64,000 nt of DNA from Candidatus Nanohaloarchaea archaeon. GTDB lineage: Archaea; Nanohalarchaeota; Nanosalinia; Nanosalinales; Nanosalinaceae. Under the pieces are notes generated by a model. That model searched no databases and was not told the origin of the DNA. It was given only the letters and a program-made list of their open reading frames with translations. This document shows positions 25,894 to 33,948 of this stretch, in pieces. How positions within the stretch are numbered: position 1 is the stretch's first letter; each line of letters starts with the position of its first letter. The stretch covers positions 62,001-126,000 of the forward strand of contig JACOQA010000001.1 in assembly GCA_014297435.1 (NCBI GenBank). Reading direction: 5' to 3'. The position numbers and the translations under genes were made by a program.

Positions 25894-25950
25894 TGCAAAT
25901 CTTTGAGGGGCAAAGTATACAAAGTCTTACAATAAATTGTATTGATACCA

Positions 25951-27297
25951 ATGTCTACTGATGTAGTTGTATTTATAGACGCTCTATCTCCGAGAGAGCT
26001 GGAAGGCTTTTTGGAGGAGAATTATCAGGGAAATATGGATGCCGATGTACCCCGTGTAACACCAAGAGTTATGTCAAGTATATATACCGGATTAAGTCCG
26101 GCGGAAAACGGTATGATGTCTATATCCAAAGAGGGTGGAGAAGATGCTACAAGACCCAAGAAGTCCACTTTTATTGATCAGGCTGTAAGGGAGGGAAAGA
26201 AGGTTTTGTCCATGGGAATGCCTTTCAGCGTACCGTTCAAAATTGATTCTGTAGAGGCAGAAGAATTTGAATCTCTACTTCAGGGAGGTGCACTTCAGGG
26301 AGAATCATATACGTTACCTGGACAAGCTTCAGATATATTGAATGTTCCTGCGCCATCCGCTGACATGATTAAGGACCACCCTGATACAACTTATTCAAGT
26401 TTTCTGGATCAGACAAGACAGTTTTTCCTGAGAGCTAAAGAGAATATAAGGAGAGATGATTTCGACGTAGTCTTTCTTGGTTATCGGCTTGTAGACTCTT
26501 ATTGCCACTTTCAGCATACAGAGGAGCGAAATGGGAAGCCTTACAGGCAGCATCTTATTGATAATGTTCAATCGCTTTTGAAGGAGATAGATAATCAGAT
26601 TGACGGCGACTTAATGTTTTTCTCTGATCACGGTCAGACCGAGTTAACAGATACATTCAGGGTAAACAAATGGTTGAAAGAAAATGGCTGGCTGGATTAC
26701 AGAGTTGATTACGACTTTATAGATGATTTAACCAAGTATCAGCAGGGTGAAAAACACCCTGTAAATGAAAGGGTTGAAAACCAGGTAACTTTGAATCAGC
26801 CGGGTGTGAGGTTGGATGAAGAGAACTCGAAAGTTGTATGCTCAGATCCTTTTGACTCATGCTTAACTTTGCTATGTGATAGAGAAGATTTTGATGAAGA
26901 GAAGTTTAGAGAGGAGTTAATGTCGACAGGGATGTATCGTTCCGTCAAGTACAAGTGGGAAATTTACGACGAGGACGCTGACTTTTACGAGACAGTTCCC
27001 GATATAATTCCCGATAGAGCCGAAGGGGTATTTGTCTCCGGCAACCTACACAAGAATCCGATCGGAATGGGGTACTACAGAACCGGTGTACACGACAGAA
27101 CTGCGTGTTTCGGCGCCACCAAAAAGTTGAATATCTCTGATAAGGAAGAAATTAAGCCAGAGGACATGTATGATGTAATAACTGATTTCATTGATCTAGA
27201 GTTGACCGAGCCGCCTTTAGACGAGCAAGATATCAATGGCTGGAACGATGAAGAGGTAAAGCTTGCAAGAAAGAGACTGGAGGGAAATAAGGAATGA
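25951..27297 (+). CDS. Alkaline-phosphatase-superfamily phosphodiesterase/sulfatase-like enzyme
   Basis: Two-metal hydrolase of the alkaline phosphatase superfamily (nucleotide pyrophosphatase, phosphodiesterase or phosphopentomutase-like branch), 448 residues. Metal and nucleophile residues can be followed: Asp10 in VVFIDALSP, a nucleophile Thr37 in PRVTPRVMSSIYTGL, Asp and His in the YRLVDSYCHFQH segment, the Asp-His pair in FFSDHGQTE, and a late His in GVHDRTACFGA. No signal peptide, so cytoplasmic. The ATG at 25951 fits the fold; the TTG three codons earlier is less likely. It overlaps the PAPS-reductase-like gene by four bases, and in halophilic archaea such pairs occur near sulfate-activation genes. 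Substrate unknown. Confidence 0.82.
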   Translation: MSTDVVVFIDALSPRELEGFLEENYQGNMDADVPRVTPRVMSSIYTGLSPAENGMMSISKEGGEDATRPKKSTFIDQAVREGKKVLSMGMPFSVPFKIDSVEAEEFESLLQGGALQGESYTLPGQASDILNVPAPSADMIKDHPDTTYSSFLDQTRQFFLRAKENIRRDDFDVVFLGYRLVDSYCHFQHTEERNGKPYRQHLIDNVQSLLKEIDNQIDGDLMFFSDHGQTELTDTFRVNKWLKENGWLDYRVDYDFIDDLTKYQQGEKHPVNERVENQVTLNQPGVRLDEENSKVVCSDPFDSCLTLLCDREDFDEEKFREELMSTGMYRSVKYKWEIYDEDADFYETVPDIIPDRAEGVFVSGNLHKNPIGMGYYRTGVHDRTACFGATKKLNISDKEEIKPEDMYDVITDFIDLELTEPPLDEQDINGWNDEEVKLARKRLEGNKE

Positions 27298-28232
27298 CCT
27301 GGAATGGAAGAGCCAGCTGGAGGAATGCCAAACCTATTGGAGGATCACAGACTCAAAAAGTAGGAGAAGCAGTTTCTGCCTTAGAAAAAGCCATTGAGGA
27401 AAATGAGAAGGTACTATTCCTTTGGACGGGTGGTAAGGAGGCACAGGTTATTGCAGATTTACTGCTTTATGAGGTCGGTGAAGAAGATGGTGTTTCCCCT
27501 GTACCTTTTGGGGTTATCGATACTGGCAACCAGTTCGAAAGTATGTATGATTTTAGAGAGGAGTTCTTGGCTGCCGATGGCGACAAAGGAGCTAACACTG
27601 TTGGACCGTTCGAGGGTATAGGAAATAAGGTTATAGTTGAGAGACATGACGAGTTTTTGGAGAAAATAATTGAGAATGAAAATGATCCTCGCGGATATCA
27701 TGGAAAACACTCCGGAGAATGGAAATGTCCTGAATGCCGGCAGAAAGCCAAAAGAGATAACACTACTATTATCTGCGAGGGTTGCGGTGAAACAAAACTT
27801 GAATCTGTACAAAGACAGAATCTTTCGCCCGAAGAATGGGGTGTTCCTGAATCGTGTGGCGCACTAAAGGTCGAGCCATTGAAACGTTTCGTTAAAGATC
27901 ATGGTTTCACTACCATGATTACGGGCATTCGAGGTACTGATATGATCGAACAGGGTGACTCCGATTCTAGAATTTTTGAGGAAAAAAACGAACCCGCAAA
28001 TTATTCACGGATTAACCCGTTGATTAATTGGAGTGAGGAGAATGTGTGGGCTTACATTAAAGCTGAATCTGTTTCATATCCGGAGCTTTATGACCAGGGT
28101 TACAGGCATACTGATTCGAAGTGCTGTACATCTAAGGAAGATCGTGGTGGCGCGGATGAATACGGTGAGGGCGGCATAGATGCCGAAAAGGCTGCAGCTA
28201 AGAAAGATCTTCAGGACATGGGGTACGTATAA
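27294..28232 (+). CDS. PAPS-reductase/CysD-like ATP-binding protein with altered PP-loop
   Basis: A 312-residue protein of the adenine nucleotide alpha-hydrolase fold (PAPS reductase, ATP sulfurylase CysD family). The PP-loop, normally SGGKDS, here reads TGGKEA at residues 45-50. Family hallmarks remain: GVIDTGNQFE after the loop, a TMITGIRG strand, and RINPLINWSEENVWAYI, which in CysD contacts the nucleotide. An insert near residues 144-165 has two Cys pairs (CPEC, CEGC) of a zinc ribbon, and a CCTS motif sits near the C-terminus. Translation is coupled to the phosphodiesterase gene. It may activate sulfate or another substrate; the changed loop makes the reaction uncertain. Confidence 0.8.
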   Translation: MTWNGRASWRNAKPIGGSQTQKVGEAVSALEKAIEENEKVLFLWTGGKEAQVIADLLLYEVGEEDGVSPVPFGVIDTGNQFESMYDFREEFLAADGDKGANTVGPFEGIGNKVIVERHDEFLEKIIENENDPRGYHGKHSGEWKCPECRQKAKRDNTTIICEGCGETKLESVQRQNLSPEEWGVPESCGALKVEPLKRFVKDHGFTTMITGIRGTDMIEQGDSDSRIFEEKNEPANYSRINPLINWSEENVWAYIKAESVSYPELYDQGYRHTDSKCCTSKEDRGGADEYGEGGIDAEKAAAKKDLQDMGYV

Positions 28233-28349
28233 TTGTTCAATCTGAGTTAATATAGTGGACTCAAATTTTTGCAGATAATTAGTTTAATCCTTCTGAGAAA
28301 TTGACGCGCAATCAACAGTAAGCTGGTTGCATTGGTTCCTGTGGCAAAG

Positions 28350-28357
28350 TTATATAG
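28350..28357 (+). promoter_or_regulatory. TATA box of tatA-tatC
   Basis: TTATATAG lies about 28 bases before the tatA ATG at 28381, so the mRNA is predicted to be leaderless. The 148-base gap also holds a GGTTCGATTCC stretch that imitates a tRNA T-arm but has no tRNA around it. Confidence 0.5.
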
Positions 28358-28380
28358 GTTCGATTCCCTTACAATCAACT

Positions 28381-28617
28381 ATGGTATTAAGTCCAGGTTT
28401 AGGAGAGATCGTATTGATCGGAGCTGCGGTACTATTCCTCATAATGGGTCCTAAAAAGCTTCCTCAGTTTGCCAGATCTTTAGGTGAATCAAAGAAAGAG
28501 TTCAAGAAGTCTATGAACGAGGCACAGGAAGTAGTTGATGAAGCCGAAGAAGTAGGAGAGGAAATGAGACCTGATGCAGAATCTGAAGTAGAGGATATAA
28601 AGTCTTCAAGTGAATGA
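28381..28617 (+). CDS. tatA: Twin-arginine translocase subunit TatA
   Basis: Small membrane protein that forms the Tat export pore, 78 residues. One N-terminal membrane helix (about 8-22, GEIVLIGAAVLFLIMG) is followed by the hinge and amphipathic helix PKKLPQFARSLGESKKEFKK and an acidic tail. The usual Phe-Gly before the hinge is Met-Gly here. The start at 28381 gives the normal extracellular N-terminus and fits the TATA spacing; a longer TTG-started frame is unlikely. tatC follows after six bases. The Tat route is widely used by salt-in archaea, because folded proteins must cross the membrane. Confidence 0.93.
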   Translation: MVLSPGLGEIVLIGAAVLFLIMGPKKLPQFARSLGESKKEFKKSMNEAQEVVDEAEEVGEEMRPDAESEVEDIKSSSE

Positions 28618-28623
28618 TCGGGG

Positions 28624-29310
28624 ATGCAGCAGTTAGAAGATCATGTAATAGAGCTTAGAAGGCGGCTAATACGTATATCAATATCTCTAGTAATAGCCAC
28701 TGCTTTATCCTTCTATTTCTCGCCTGACATACTTATCTGGCTTCAAAATGATCTTTCAGTAGAGGTACACGCTTTGAAAGCGTTCGAAACTTTCTACACT
28801 GAGTTGATGATAGCCTTGATTCTTGGATTCTTCATAAGTCTTCCATACACGATTTACCAGATAATCAAGTTCATGAAGCCAGGGCTTAAAGAAAGAGAAT
28901 ACAAGGTTATGAGAAACTATCTTCCTTTCTCAATAATACTGTTTCTCGGCGGAGCGGTTTTCGCATACGAATTTGTTATTAAGGCAAGTTTTGCCTTCTT
29001 TGAAGGAGTAGGTCAATCTGCCGGCGTAACCTCGGTATGGGGTCTAAAAAACACTCTAGGTTTTGCGATGAAGATTTCAGGATTTACAGGGGTATTTTTC
29101 CAGTTACCTATAGTTTCAGTAGTTCTCGCTAGGGCAGGAATACTTGAATCCGAGATGATGGTCAAGTACAGGAACTATTTCATTGTGGCTGTGCTTCTAT
29201 TCTCAGCCATGGCAACTCCTCCGGATTTGATTACGCAGATTCTGATAACCTTGCCTGTCATAGGACTCTATCAAGTCAGTATCTTCTTGGTGGGAAAGAT
29301 TCAGAACTGA
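28624..29310 (+). CDS. tatC: Twin-arginine translocase subunit TatC
   Basis: Receptor for twin-arginine signal peptides, six membrane helices, 228 residues, which is typical minimal TatC length. Family motifs: HVIELRRRLI at the N-terminus, KPGLKEREYKV in the first cytoplasmic loop, an FxxGAVFAYE segment in helix 3, and MATPPDLITQ before the last helices. Co-transcribed with tatA. The likely substrates in this window are the tail-fibre-like protein at 23977 and, less surely, the metzincin-like protein at 56668. Confidence 0.96.
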   Translation: MQQLEDHVIELRRRLIRISISLVIATALSFYFSPDILIWLQNDLSVEVHALKAFETFYTELMIALILGFFISLPYTIYQIIKFMKPGLKEREYKVMRNYLPFSIILFLGGAVFAYEFVIKASFAFFEGVGQSAGVTSVWGLKNTLGFAMKISGFTGVFFQLPIVSVVLARAGILESEMMVKYRNYFIVAVLLFSAMATPPDLITQILITLPVIGLYQVSIFLVGKIQN

Positions 29311-29365
29311 GGCTCTTTTAAAAAGTTAGGGTTTCCACTTCCTAATATGCAACGTGATAAACACT

Positions 29366-30682
29366 ATGAAAGTATACACTATAGGCGGTTACGAGGAAGT
29401 CGGCCGCAACATGACAGCAGTGGAAGTTGACGGCGAAGCCGTCATCTTCGACATGGGATTCGAAATGGAAGAAGTAATCAACGCCGATGGCGAAGTCGAC
29501 CAGATGACAACCAACCAGACTTTAGAAACAGGCGCAATCCCGATCGACGAAGTTCTCTACGAAAACGACGTAGAAGTAAAAGCAATCATCATCGGACACG
29601 GGCACCTCGACCACGTAGGAGCAATTCCAAAACTGGCAGGAGCATATGATGCGCCGATTGTTTGCACACCTTACACGAAGAAAATTGTCGAAAACAACAT
29701 CGAAGGTGACAGGAAAAACATCGACAATGATGTGATCGGAGTCGAGAAAGGAGAAGATTACAGTGTCTCCGAGAATCTTGACTTGGAGTTCATGCACGTC
29801 AACCACTCCATCCCTCAGGCAACACTCTCACTTCTTAAAACACCTGAAGGCGGAGTAGTCTACGGAAACGACATGAAAATCGACTACAGCCCTGTAATCG
29901 AGGAAACAACAGACATCGAAAGACTCAAATCCGCGGGAGAAGAAGGTGTCAAACTAATGATCCCCGGAACAACAAACGTATGCGATGAAGGAAGATGTCG
30001 TTCTGAGAAATCTGTTGAACAGGAGCTTGAAGACGTAATGAACTCCTGTTACGCCAACGGCGGCGCGGTAGTAATGTCAACATTCTCCTCACAGATCTCA
30101 AGACTGAACTCGATCATCGACGCAAACAACGGAAGAAGAAGAATCGCGTTCGTGGGAAGAAGCCTGAAGGAGTATACTCAGGCAGCTGAAGAACTAGGTC
30201 TGATCGATCTTTCTGAAGTTGAAGTAGTTTCGTACTTCGACGAGGTTCAAGATCTTATGAACCGTGTTTCCGGAAACAAGGACGAATGGTTGATCGTAGC
30301 AACAGGAAACCAGGGAGAACCTGGAGCACAGATGGACAAGCTTGCTACAGGACAGTACCCATTCGACTTCGAGAAAGGAGACCATGTAATCTTCTCCTCG
30401 AGAACAATCCCAACACCTCCGACAGAGGCAAACAGGTACAACCTTGAGAAGAAGTTGAAAGAGAAAGGAGTAAGAGTTTATCCTGGAGTACACACATCAG
30501 GACACGCGAAGAAAGAAGACCACAGAGACTTCATCAACCACCTACAGCCTGATAACATTGTTCCTTCCCACGGAACAATTCAGAAGCTTGGGGACTACGT
30601 TGAACTAGCAAGACAGGAAGGCTACACTCTAGAAGACGACGTCTTCATCGGAGAGAACGGAAGAGTAATCGAGATCGAGTAA
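29366..30682 (+). CDS. Archaeal RNase J-type metallo-beta-lactamase ribonuclease
   Basis: 5'-3' exoribonuclease/endonuclease of the beta-CASP metallo-beta-lactamase family, about 438 residues from the ATG at 29366 (MKVYTIGGYEEVGRNM). The metal motif HGHLDHVGA is intact. Later beta-CASP motifs include the VVMSTFSSQISR strand, TGNQGEPGAQMDKLA, GDHVIFSSRTIP and a final HTSGHA plus PSHG segment with metal-binding histidines. Role: RNA decay and 5' trimming of transcripts. A GTG twelve bases earlier is an alternative start. It converges with the DUF192 gene; the gap between them is T-rich and may terminate both. Confidence 0.92.
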   Translation: MKVYTIGGYEEVGRNMTAVEVDGEAVIFDMGFEMEEVINADGEVDQMTTNQTLETGAIPIDEVLYENDVEVKAIIIGHGHLDHVGAIPKLAGAYDAPIVCTPYTKKIVENNIEGDRKNIDNDVIGVEKGEDYSVSENLDLEFMHVNHSIPQATLSLLKTPEGGVVYGNDMKIDYSPVIEETTDIERLKSAGEEGVKLMIPGTTNVCDEGRCRSEKSVEQELEDVMNSCYANGGAVVMSTFSSQISRLNSIIDANNGRRRIAFVGRSLKEYTQAAEELGLIDLSEVEVVSYFDEVQDLMNRVSGNKDEWLIVATGNQGEPGAQMDKLATGQYPFDFEKGDHVIFSSRTIPTPPTEANRYNLEKKLKEKGVRVYPGVHTSGHAKKEDHRDFINHLQPDNIVPSHGTIQKLGDYVELARQEGYTLEDDVFIGENGRVIEIE

Positions 30683-30701
30683 ACTTCTTTCTCTCCACTT
30701 T
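30683..30701. terminator. T-rich convergent terminator region
   Basis: The short gap between the aRNase J stop and the convergent DUF192 gene reads through pyrimidine-rich sequence, with T-runs just after the aRNase J stop and CTTTTT inside the 3' end of the opposing gene. T-tracts of this type end archaeal transcripts. No hairpin is evident. Confidence 0.3.
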
Positions 30702-31178
30702 TTATTTCTCTATTCTTAATCTGTCTCCTTTACTAATTGAATGATTCTCGGCAAAGCCCTGATTTAGCTCTACCACATACTGCGCGGGCTCCTCGCTTCT
30801 ATAAGACGCAAGATTTTCCTCAGCTGTGTTCGGTTCAGGTTCAGCTTTCTCGATATTGATTACGGTATAGTTTGAATCGAGGAAGATAATGTCTAGCGGT
30901 ATGTACGTGTTTTTCATCCAGAACCATCTATCATCATCTTCCTGGTATTTGAAAAGCATTCCGTGATTTTTGGTAAGGCTGGTTCTGTTCATGAGTCCCT
31001 TCCGTCTTTCTGAGGAAGTATCCGCAACCTCGAGACTTACTTCTGCTAAAGTATCATTACTTGAGACAAAACTAGCATCAATAGTTTCATCGTTTAGCAG
31101 GTAGTTAGTAATGCCCATGCCTATCAGGGCGGCTGCAAACCCTACAGAAACCAGTTTAAAGATTTCTGATTTTTCCAT
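30702..31178 (-). CDS. Membrane-anchored DUF192 protein
   Basis: A 158-residue protein with an N-terminal membrane helix (about 8-28) followed by a DUF192 domain outside the cell. DUF192 hallmarks: the start of the domain RRKGLMNRTSL, HGMLFKY, then WFWMKNTYIPLDIIFLD, and the terminal basic KGDRLRI. The biochemical role of the family is not established. It is a single gene, converging with the RNase J gene and divergent from gltX. Confidence 0.85.
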   Translation of the reverse strand: MEKSEIFKLVSVGFAAALIGMGITNYLLNDETIDASFVSSNDTLAEVSLEVADTSSERRKGLMNRTSLTKNHGMLFKYQEDDDRWFWMKNTYIPLDIIFLDSNYTVINIEKAEPEPNTAEENLASYRSEEPAQYVVELNQGFAENHSISKGDRLRIEK

Positions 31179-31340
31179 AAAACTTACCTATCTTTGAAGA
31201 TAACTTTGGAAGGATTTGAGGTGTGAAGAAAATTGTCAGTATAATTGATATGAATAGTGCCTCCCCGAATCCAAGACTGAAGGGGAGCGGTATAAACAAC
31301 ATAGAAAGCTCTTGTCTCCGCTCCGTTAAATCTTCGTTGG

Positions 31341-31348
31341 TTATAAAG
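31341..31348 (+). promoter_or_regulatory. TATA box of gltX
   Basis: TTATAAAG preceded by GG lies about 27 bases before the gltX ATG, predicting a leaderless transcript. The upstream gap also has a weak CTCCCC/GGGGAG inverted repeat (31261-31287). Confidence 0.5.
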
Positions 31349-31371
31349 AGGTTTTTCTCAATTTTTTTATC

Positions 31372-33054
31372 ATGGAACTTGAAGAACTCGCCCGCAAATA
31401 TGCCTTAAAGAATGCCTCCGAGTACGGAGGGGAATGCAACCCTGGAGCAGTAATCGGACAGATCATGAGCGAGGAAGACTTCGATCCTCAAAAGGTCCAG
31501 CAAGTTGCAGGAAAAGTATGTGGTGAAGTTAACCAGCTTTCTGTAGAAGAAATTGAAGAAGAGCTGGAAAACTACGATTATGAGGAGAAAACGCATGAAC
31601 ATGATCCAATACCTGATCTGGATGTCGATGAGGATGAAGAGGTGGTTGTGCGTTTCGCTCCGAATCCGAATGGTCCTCCCCACATAGGTCACGCCAGAGG
31701 CATGGTTATCAACGGTGAGCTTAAGCAGAAGTATGAAGGAAAGCTTATACTAAGATTTGATGACACCGATCCAAGGAACAAGAGACCTCTGAAGACCGAG
31801 AGCGCCGACGCATATAAGATGTATCAGGAGGATTACGACTGGCTTGGTTACGAGGTCGATGAGGTTCGTTATAGTTCGAAAAACTTTGACAAGTATATCG
31901 AGTACGCTGAAAAATTGATAGAGAAAGAGAAAGCCTACGTATGCTTCTGTTCTCAGGAAGAAGGCAGCAAGTACCGCAGAGAAGGAGAGGCATGTCCTCA
32001 CAGAGGTAAGTCAGTTGAGGAAAACATGGCTGACTGGGAAGAGATGAAGAACGGTGAAATAAATGAAGGAGAAGCCGTCCTCAAAGTTAAGACAGATCTT
32101 GATCACAAGAACCCAGCTGTACGAGACTTCGCAGCTTTCCGGATTATAGAGGATCCAGACCATCCAATAACTGGTGACAAATACCGTGTGTGGCCGATGC
32201 TAGATCTCGCAGGAGCATTGGAAGACCATTTCATGGGAACTACTCATATCGTACGTGGAAAAGACCTTAGAGCCTCAACAAAGAGACAGAAGTACATTTA
32301 CGACTACTTCGACTGGGAATACCCAGACATTCGTTACTGGGGTAATATTCAGATCTCCGGTTTCGACGCTCCTGTATCTGGCTCCACTCTTGGAAACATG
32401 ATTGAACAAGGAGAGCTCGATGGATGGGATGATGCACGTGCTCCAACGTTGAGAGCGTTGATGAAGAGAGGTTTCCAGCCTGAAGCAATCCAAGAATTCT
32501 TTATAGATCTTGGCGTAACGGAGAAAGATATTGAGGCTTCAGCAGAAACACTGGAATCGGAGAACAGAGATATAGTCGATGAGAAAGCAGCCAGATACTT
32601 CTTCGTAAGTGATCCTATCGAATTAACAATTGAGGATGTCCCAAACGATGTACAACCGGAAATGCAGGTACATCCAGACTTCCCCGAAAGAGGCACCAGA
32701 AAACCTGAGATAGAGAGGCAGGGCAAGGAGATCAAGTTACTGGTCGAAAAGAATGATCTTGAGGAGGGATTTCTCAGGTTGAAAGGTCTCTGTAACTTAG
32801 AAATAACTGATGTTGAGAAAGGCAGGGCAGTATACCGTGAAGGAGACCACAAACTAGCTCTTGAAAAAGAAGCGGATATAGTTCACTGGTGTCCTAGAGA
32901 TTCTGAAGAAGCAAAAGTATCTATGCCTAATGGTTCTATCGTTGAAGGTGTTTTAGAGCCCTCGAATATCGACAACGGCGAGGTAGTACAATTCGAGAGG
33001 TTTGGATTCGTTCGGCGTGAGCGAAATTCGGAGTTCTACTTCGCTCACCAATAA
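31372..33054 (+). CDS. gltX: Glutamyl-tRNA synthetase, archaeal type
   Basis: Class I synthetase charging tRNA(Glu), and by inference also tRNA(Gln) for the GatDE pathway encoded at 13743-18236. 560 residues, archaeal GlnRS-like branch. The HIGH motif appears as FAPNPNGPPHIGHARG near residues 97-112. The second ATP motif is degenerate, in the region APVSGSTLGN, as is usual for archaeal GluRS. It is followed by the family strings GWDDARAPTLRALMKRGF and a beta-barrel anticodon-binding domain to the C-terminus. A zinc-type CFCSQEE...CPH insert occurs at about 188-205. Start is set by leaderless TATA spacing. Confidence 0.96.
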   Translation: MELEELARKYALKNASEYGGECNPGAVIGQIMSEEDFDPQKVQQVAGKVCGEVNQLSVEEIEEELENYDYEEKTHEHDPIPDLDVDEDEEVVVRFAPNPNGPPHIGHARGMVINGELKQKYEGKLILRFDDTDPRNKRPLKTESADAYKMYQEDYDWLGYEVDEVRYSSKNFDKYIEYAEKLIEKEKAYVCFCSQEEGSKYRREGEACPHRGKSVEENMADWEEMKNGEINEGEAVLKVKTDLDHKNPAVRDFAAFRIIEDPDHPITGDKYRVWPMLDLAGALEDHFMGTTHIVRGKDLRASTKRQKYIYDYFDWEYPDIRYWGNIQISGFDAPVSGSTLGNMIEQGELDGWDDARAPTLRALMKRGFQPEAIQEFFIDLGVTEKDIEASAETLESENRDIVDEKAARYFFVSDPIELTIEDVPNDVQPEMQVHPDFPERGTRKPEIERQGKEIKLLVEKNDLEEGFLRLKGLCNLEITDVEKGRAVYREGDHKLALEKEADIVHWCPRDSEEAKVSMPNGSIVEGVLEPSNIDNGEVVQFERFGFVRRERNSEFYFAHQ

Positions 33055-33065
33055 CCTTCTACATT

Positions 33066-33085
33066 ACCCCATAATTGGGTTTTCT
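33066..33085 (+). terminator. Possible terminator after gltX
   Basis: A short inverted repeat CCCA-TAAT-TGGG (33068-33079) is followed by TTTTC and a T-rich tract. The stem is only four pairs, so the T-rich tract itself is probably the signal. Confidence 0.3.
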
Positions 33086-33107
33086 TTCAATTGTCTGTTT
33101 GTATCAG

Positions 33108-33115
33108 TATTTAAG
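33108..33115 (+). promoter_or_regulatory. TATA box upstream of a 53-residue gene
   Basis: TATTTAAG sits about 40 bases before the ATG at 33152. Initiation some 25 bases downstream would leave a short leader containing GGTGAG (33141-33146), five bases before the ATG. Promoter and ribosome site together support the small gene. Confidence 0.45.
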
Positions 33116-33151
33116 TGGTGGCGCGGTCAGTGTAATCCCCGGTGAGCGCCC

Positions 33152-33313
33152 ATGAAGCCCGAGAACACGGAGAAGAGCAGATCAAGATCGATCGCTAGAA
33201 AAGCAGAAAAGCTAGGTCGTGACGTTATAACCGGTGAAAGAATCTTTACAAACGATTCATATGTTAAGACCAATGAGGGGTACTGTCTAAGAAAGAATCT
33301 TTCCGGTATTTAG
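33152..33313 (+). CDS. Small basic protein, unknown
   Basis: A 53-residue frame with a TATA box and a GGTGAG ribosome-binding site in front. The N-terminal half is basic (KSRSRSIARKAEKLGRD) and the C-terminal half reads ITGERIFTNDSYVKT then GYCLRKNL. Its basic charge stands out against the acidic proteome and suggests binding to nucleic acid or the ribosome, which is inference. No homologous family recognised. It fills the gap between gltX and tRNA-Met; 33314-33394 after it holds nothing further that I can see. Confidence 0.45.
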   Translation: MKPENTEKSRSRSIARKAEKLGRDVITGERIFTNDSYVKTNEGYCLRKNLSGI

Positions 33314-33394
33314 ACCCTTCAAACACATCCTCCTTCATTTCTTCAACCCTTCATAAGCCAATTGAAACAATCTTTATCTTACAGAAGGAGGGTT

Positions 33395-33548
33395 TGGGAA
33401 TGCCGGGGTTCGAACCCGGGACCTCTGCGTATCTCACACTTCTGGAAACCTGTTTAATCATTGGAAGACCGGCTATCCAGAATCGCCGGAACTCCTCATC
33501 GCTCATAGATGTTATGAGCGCAGCGCTCTACCACTGAGCCACATTCCC
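33395..33548 (-). tRNA. trnM: tRNA-Met(CAU), elongator, with an 82-base intron
   Basis: Read on the complement: acceptor GGGAATG/CATTCCC with A73, D-arm GCTC/GAGC, anticodon stem CTGCG/CGCAG, T-arm CCGGG-TTCGAAC-CCCGG. The loop CTCATAA gives anticodon CAT, interrupted after position 37 by an intron at 33431-33512. The junction forms a canonical bulge-helix-bulge: exon CTCA pairs with intron TGAG, and the 3-base bulges are TA^A and AT^A. The stem lacks the three G-C pairs of initiators, so it is elongator Met or tRNA-Ile2. Since an Ile(UAU) gene occurs at 63776, Met is preferred. Confidence 0.88.
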
Positions 33549-33596
33549 TCGTAAATATAGGATGACACTAAACCTTTTTTAATTCCAACAGAACTT

Positions 33597-33908
33597 CTAG
33601 AGGTCTTTAGCCTGCCTGTAAATATCCCAGTTAATATTGCTTAGATCAGACTTCTCGTACTCTGTCATGACGCCACATTCTTCGCAACCGACGTAGTCTG
33701 GTGGTTCTTCAGGGTTATCTTCTTTCGACTCCCAGACAAGCACAACGGGATAATCTTCACTCGCCCATTCACATTTGTAGTGAGAAACCGGTCTGTCAAG
33801 AACCAGTTTGTCTATCTTATTCCACGTTTCAATTGATTCTTCTTCCTCTTCCAGAATCCGAGTTGCGATTCCGTGTTCTTCAGAACCTCGCAGATTTTCG
33901 GTAGACAT
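33597..33908 (-). CDS. Small acidic protein with a Cys pair, unknown
   Basis: A 103-residue acidic protein; the ATG at 33908 (MSTENLRG) is preferred over one seven codons upstream, because that part looks like leader sequence. It contains a CEEC pair near residue 74 and an earlier Cys in SHYKCEW, possibly a zinc site. No family recognised. It lies between two leftward tRNA genes and may be transcribed with them or alone. Confidence 0.5.
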   Translation of the reverse strand: MSTENLRGSEEHGIATRILEEEEESIETWNKIDKLVLDRPVSHYKCEWASEDYPVVLVWESKEDNPEEPPDYVGCEECGVMTEYEKSDLSNINWDIYRQAKDL

Positions 33909-33948
33909 TACTAAACAAATGGAGAACAAACTATATTATGGTGGCGAG

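Noticed and set aside
28340-28380. GGTTCGATTCC resembling a tRNA T-arm upstream of tatA
   Set aside because: The flanking bases do not pair as a T-stem and no acceptor, D-arm or anticodon arm is present; the stretch contains the tatA TATA box instead.
31261-31287. CTCCCC/GGGGAG inverted repeat upstream of gltX
   Set aside because: Six pairs with a 15-base loop, no T-tract and no partner feature; it lies before the TATA box and is unlikely to be a terminator or riboswitch.
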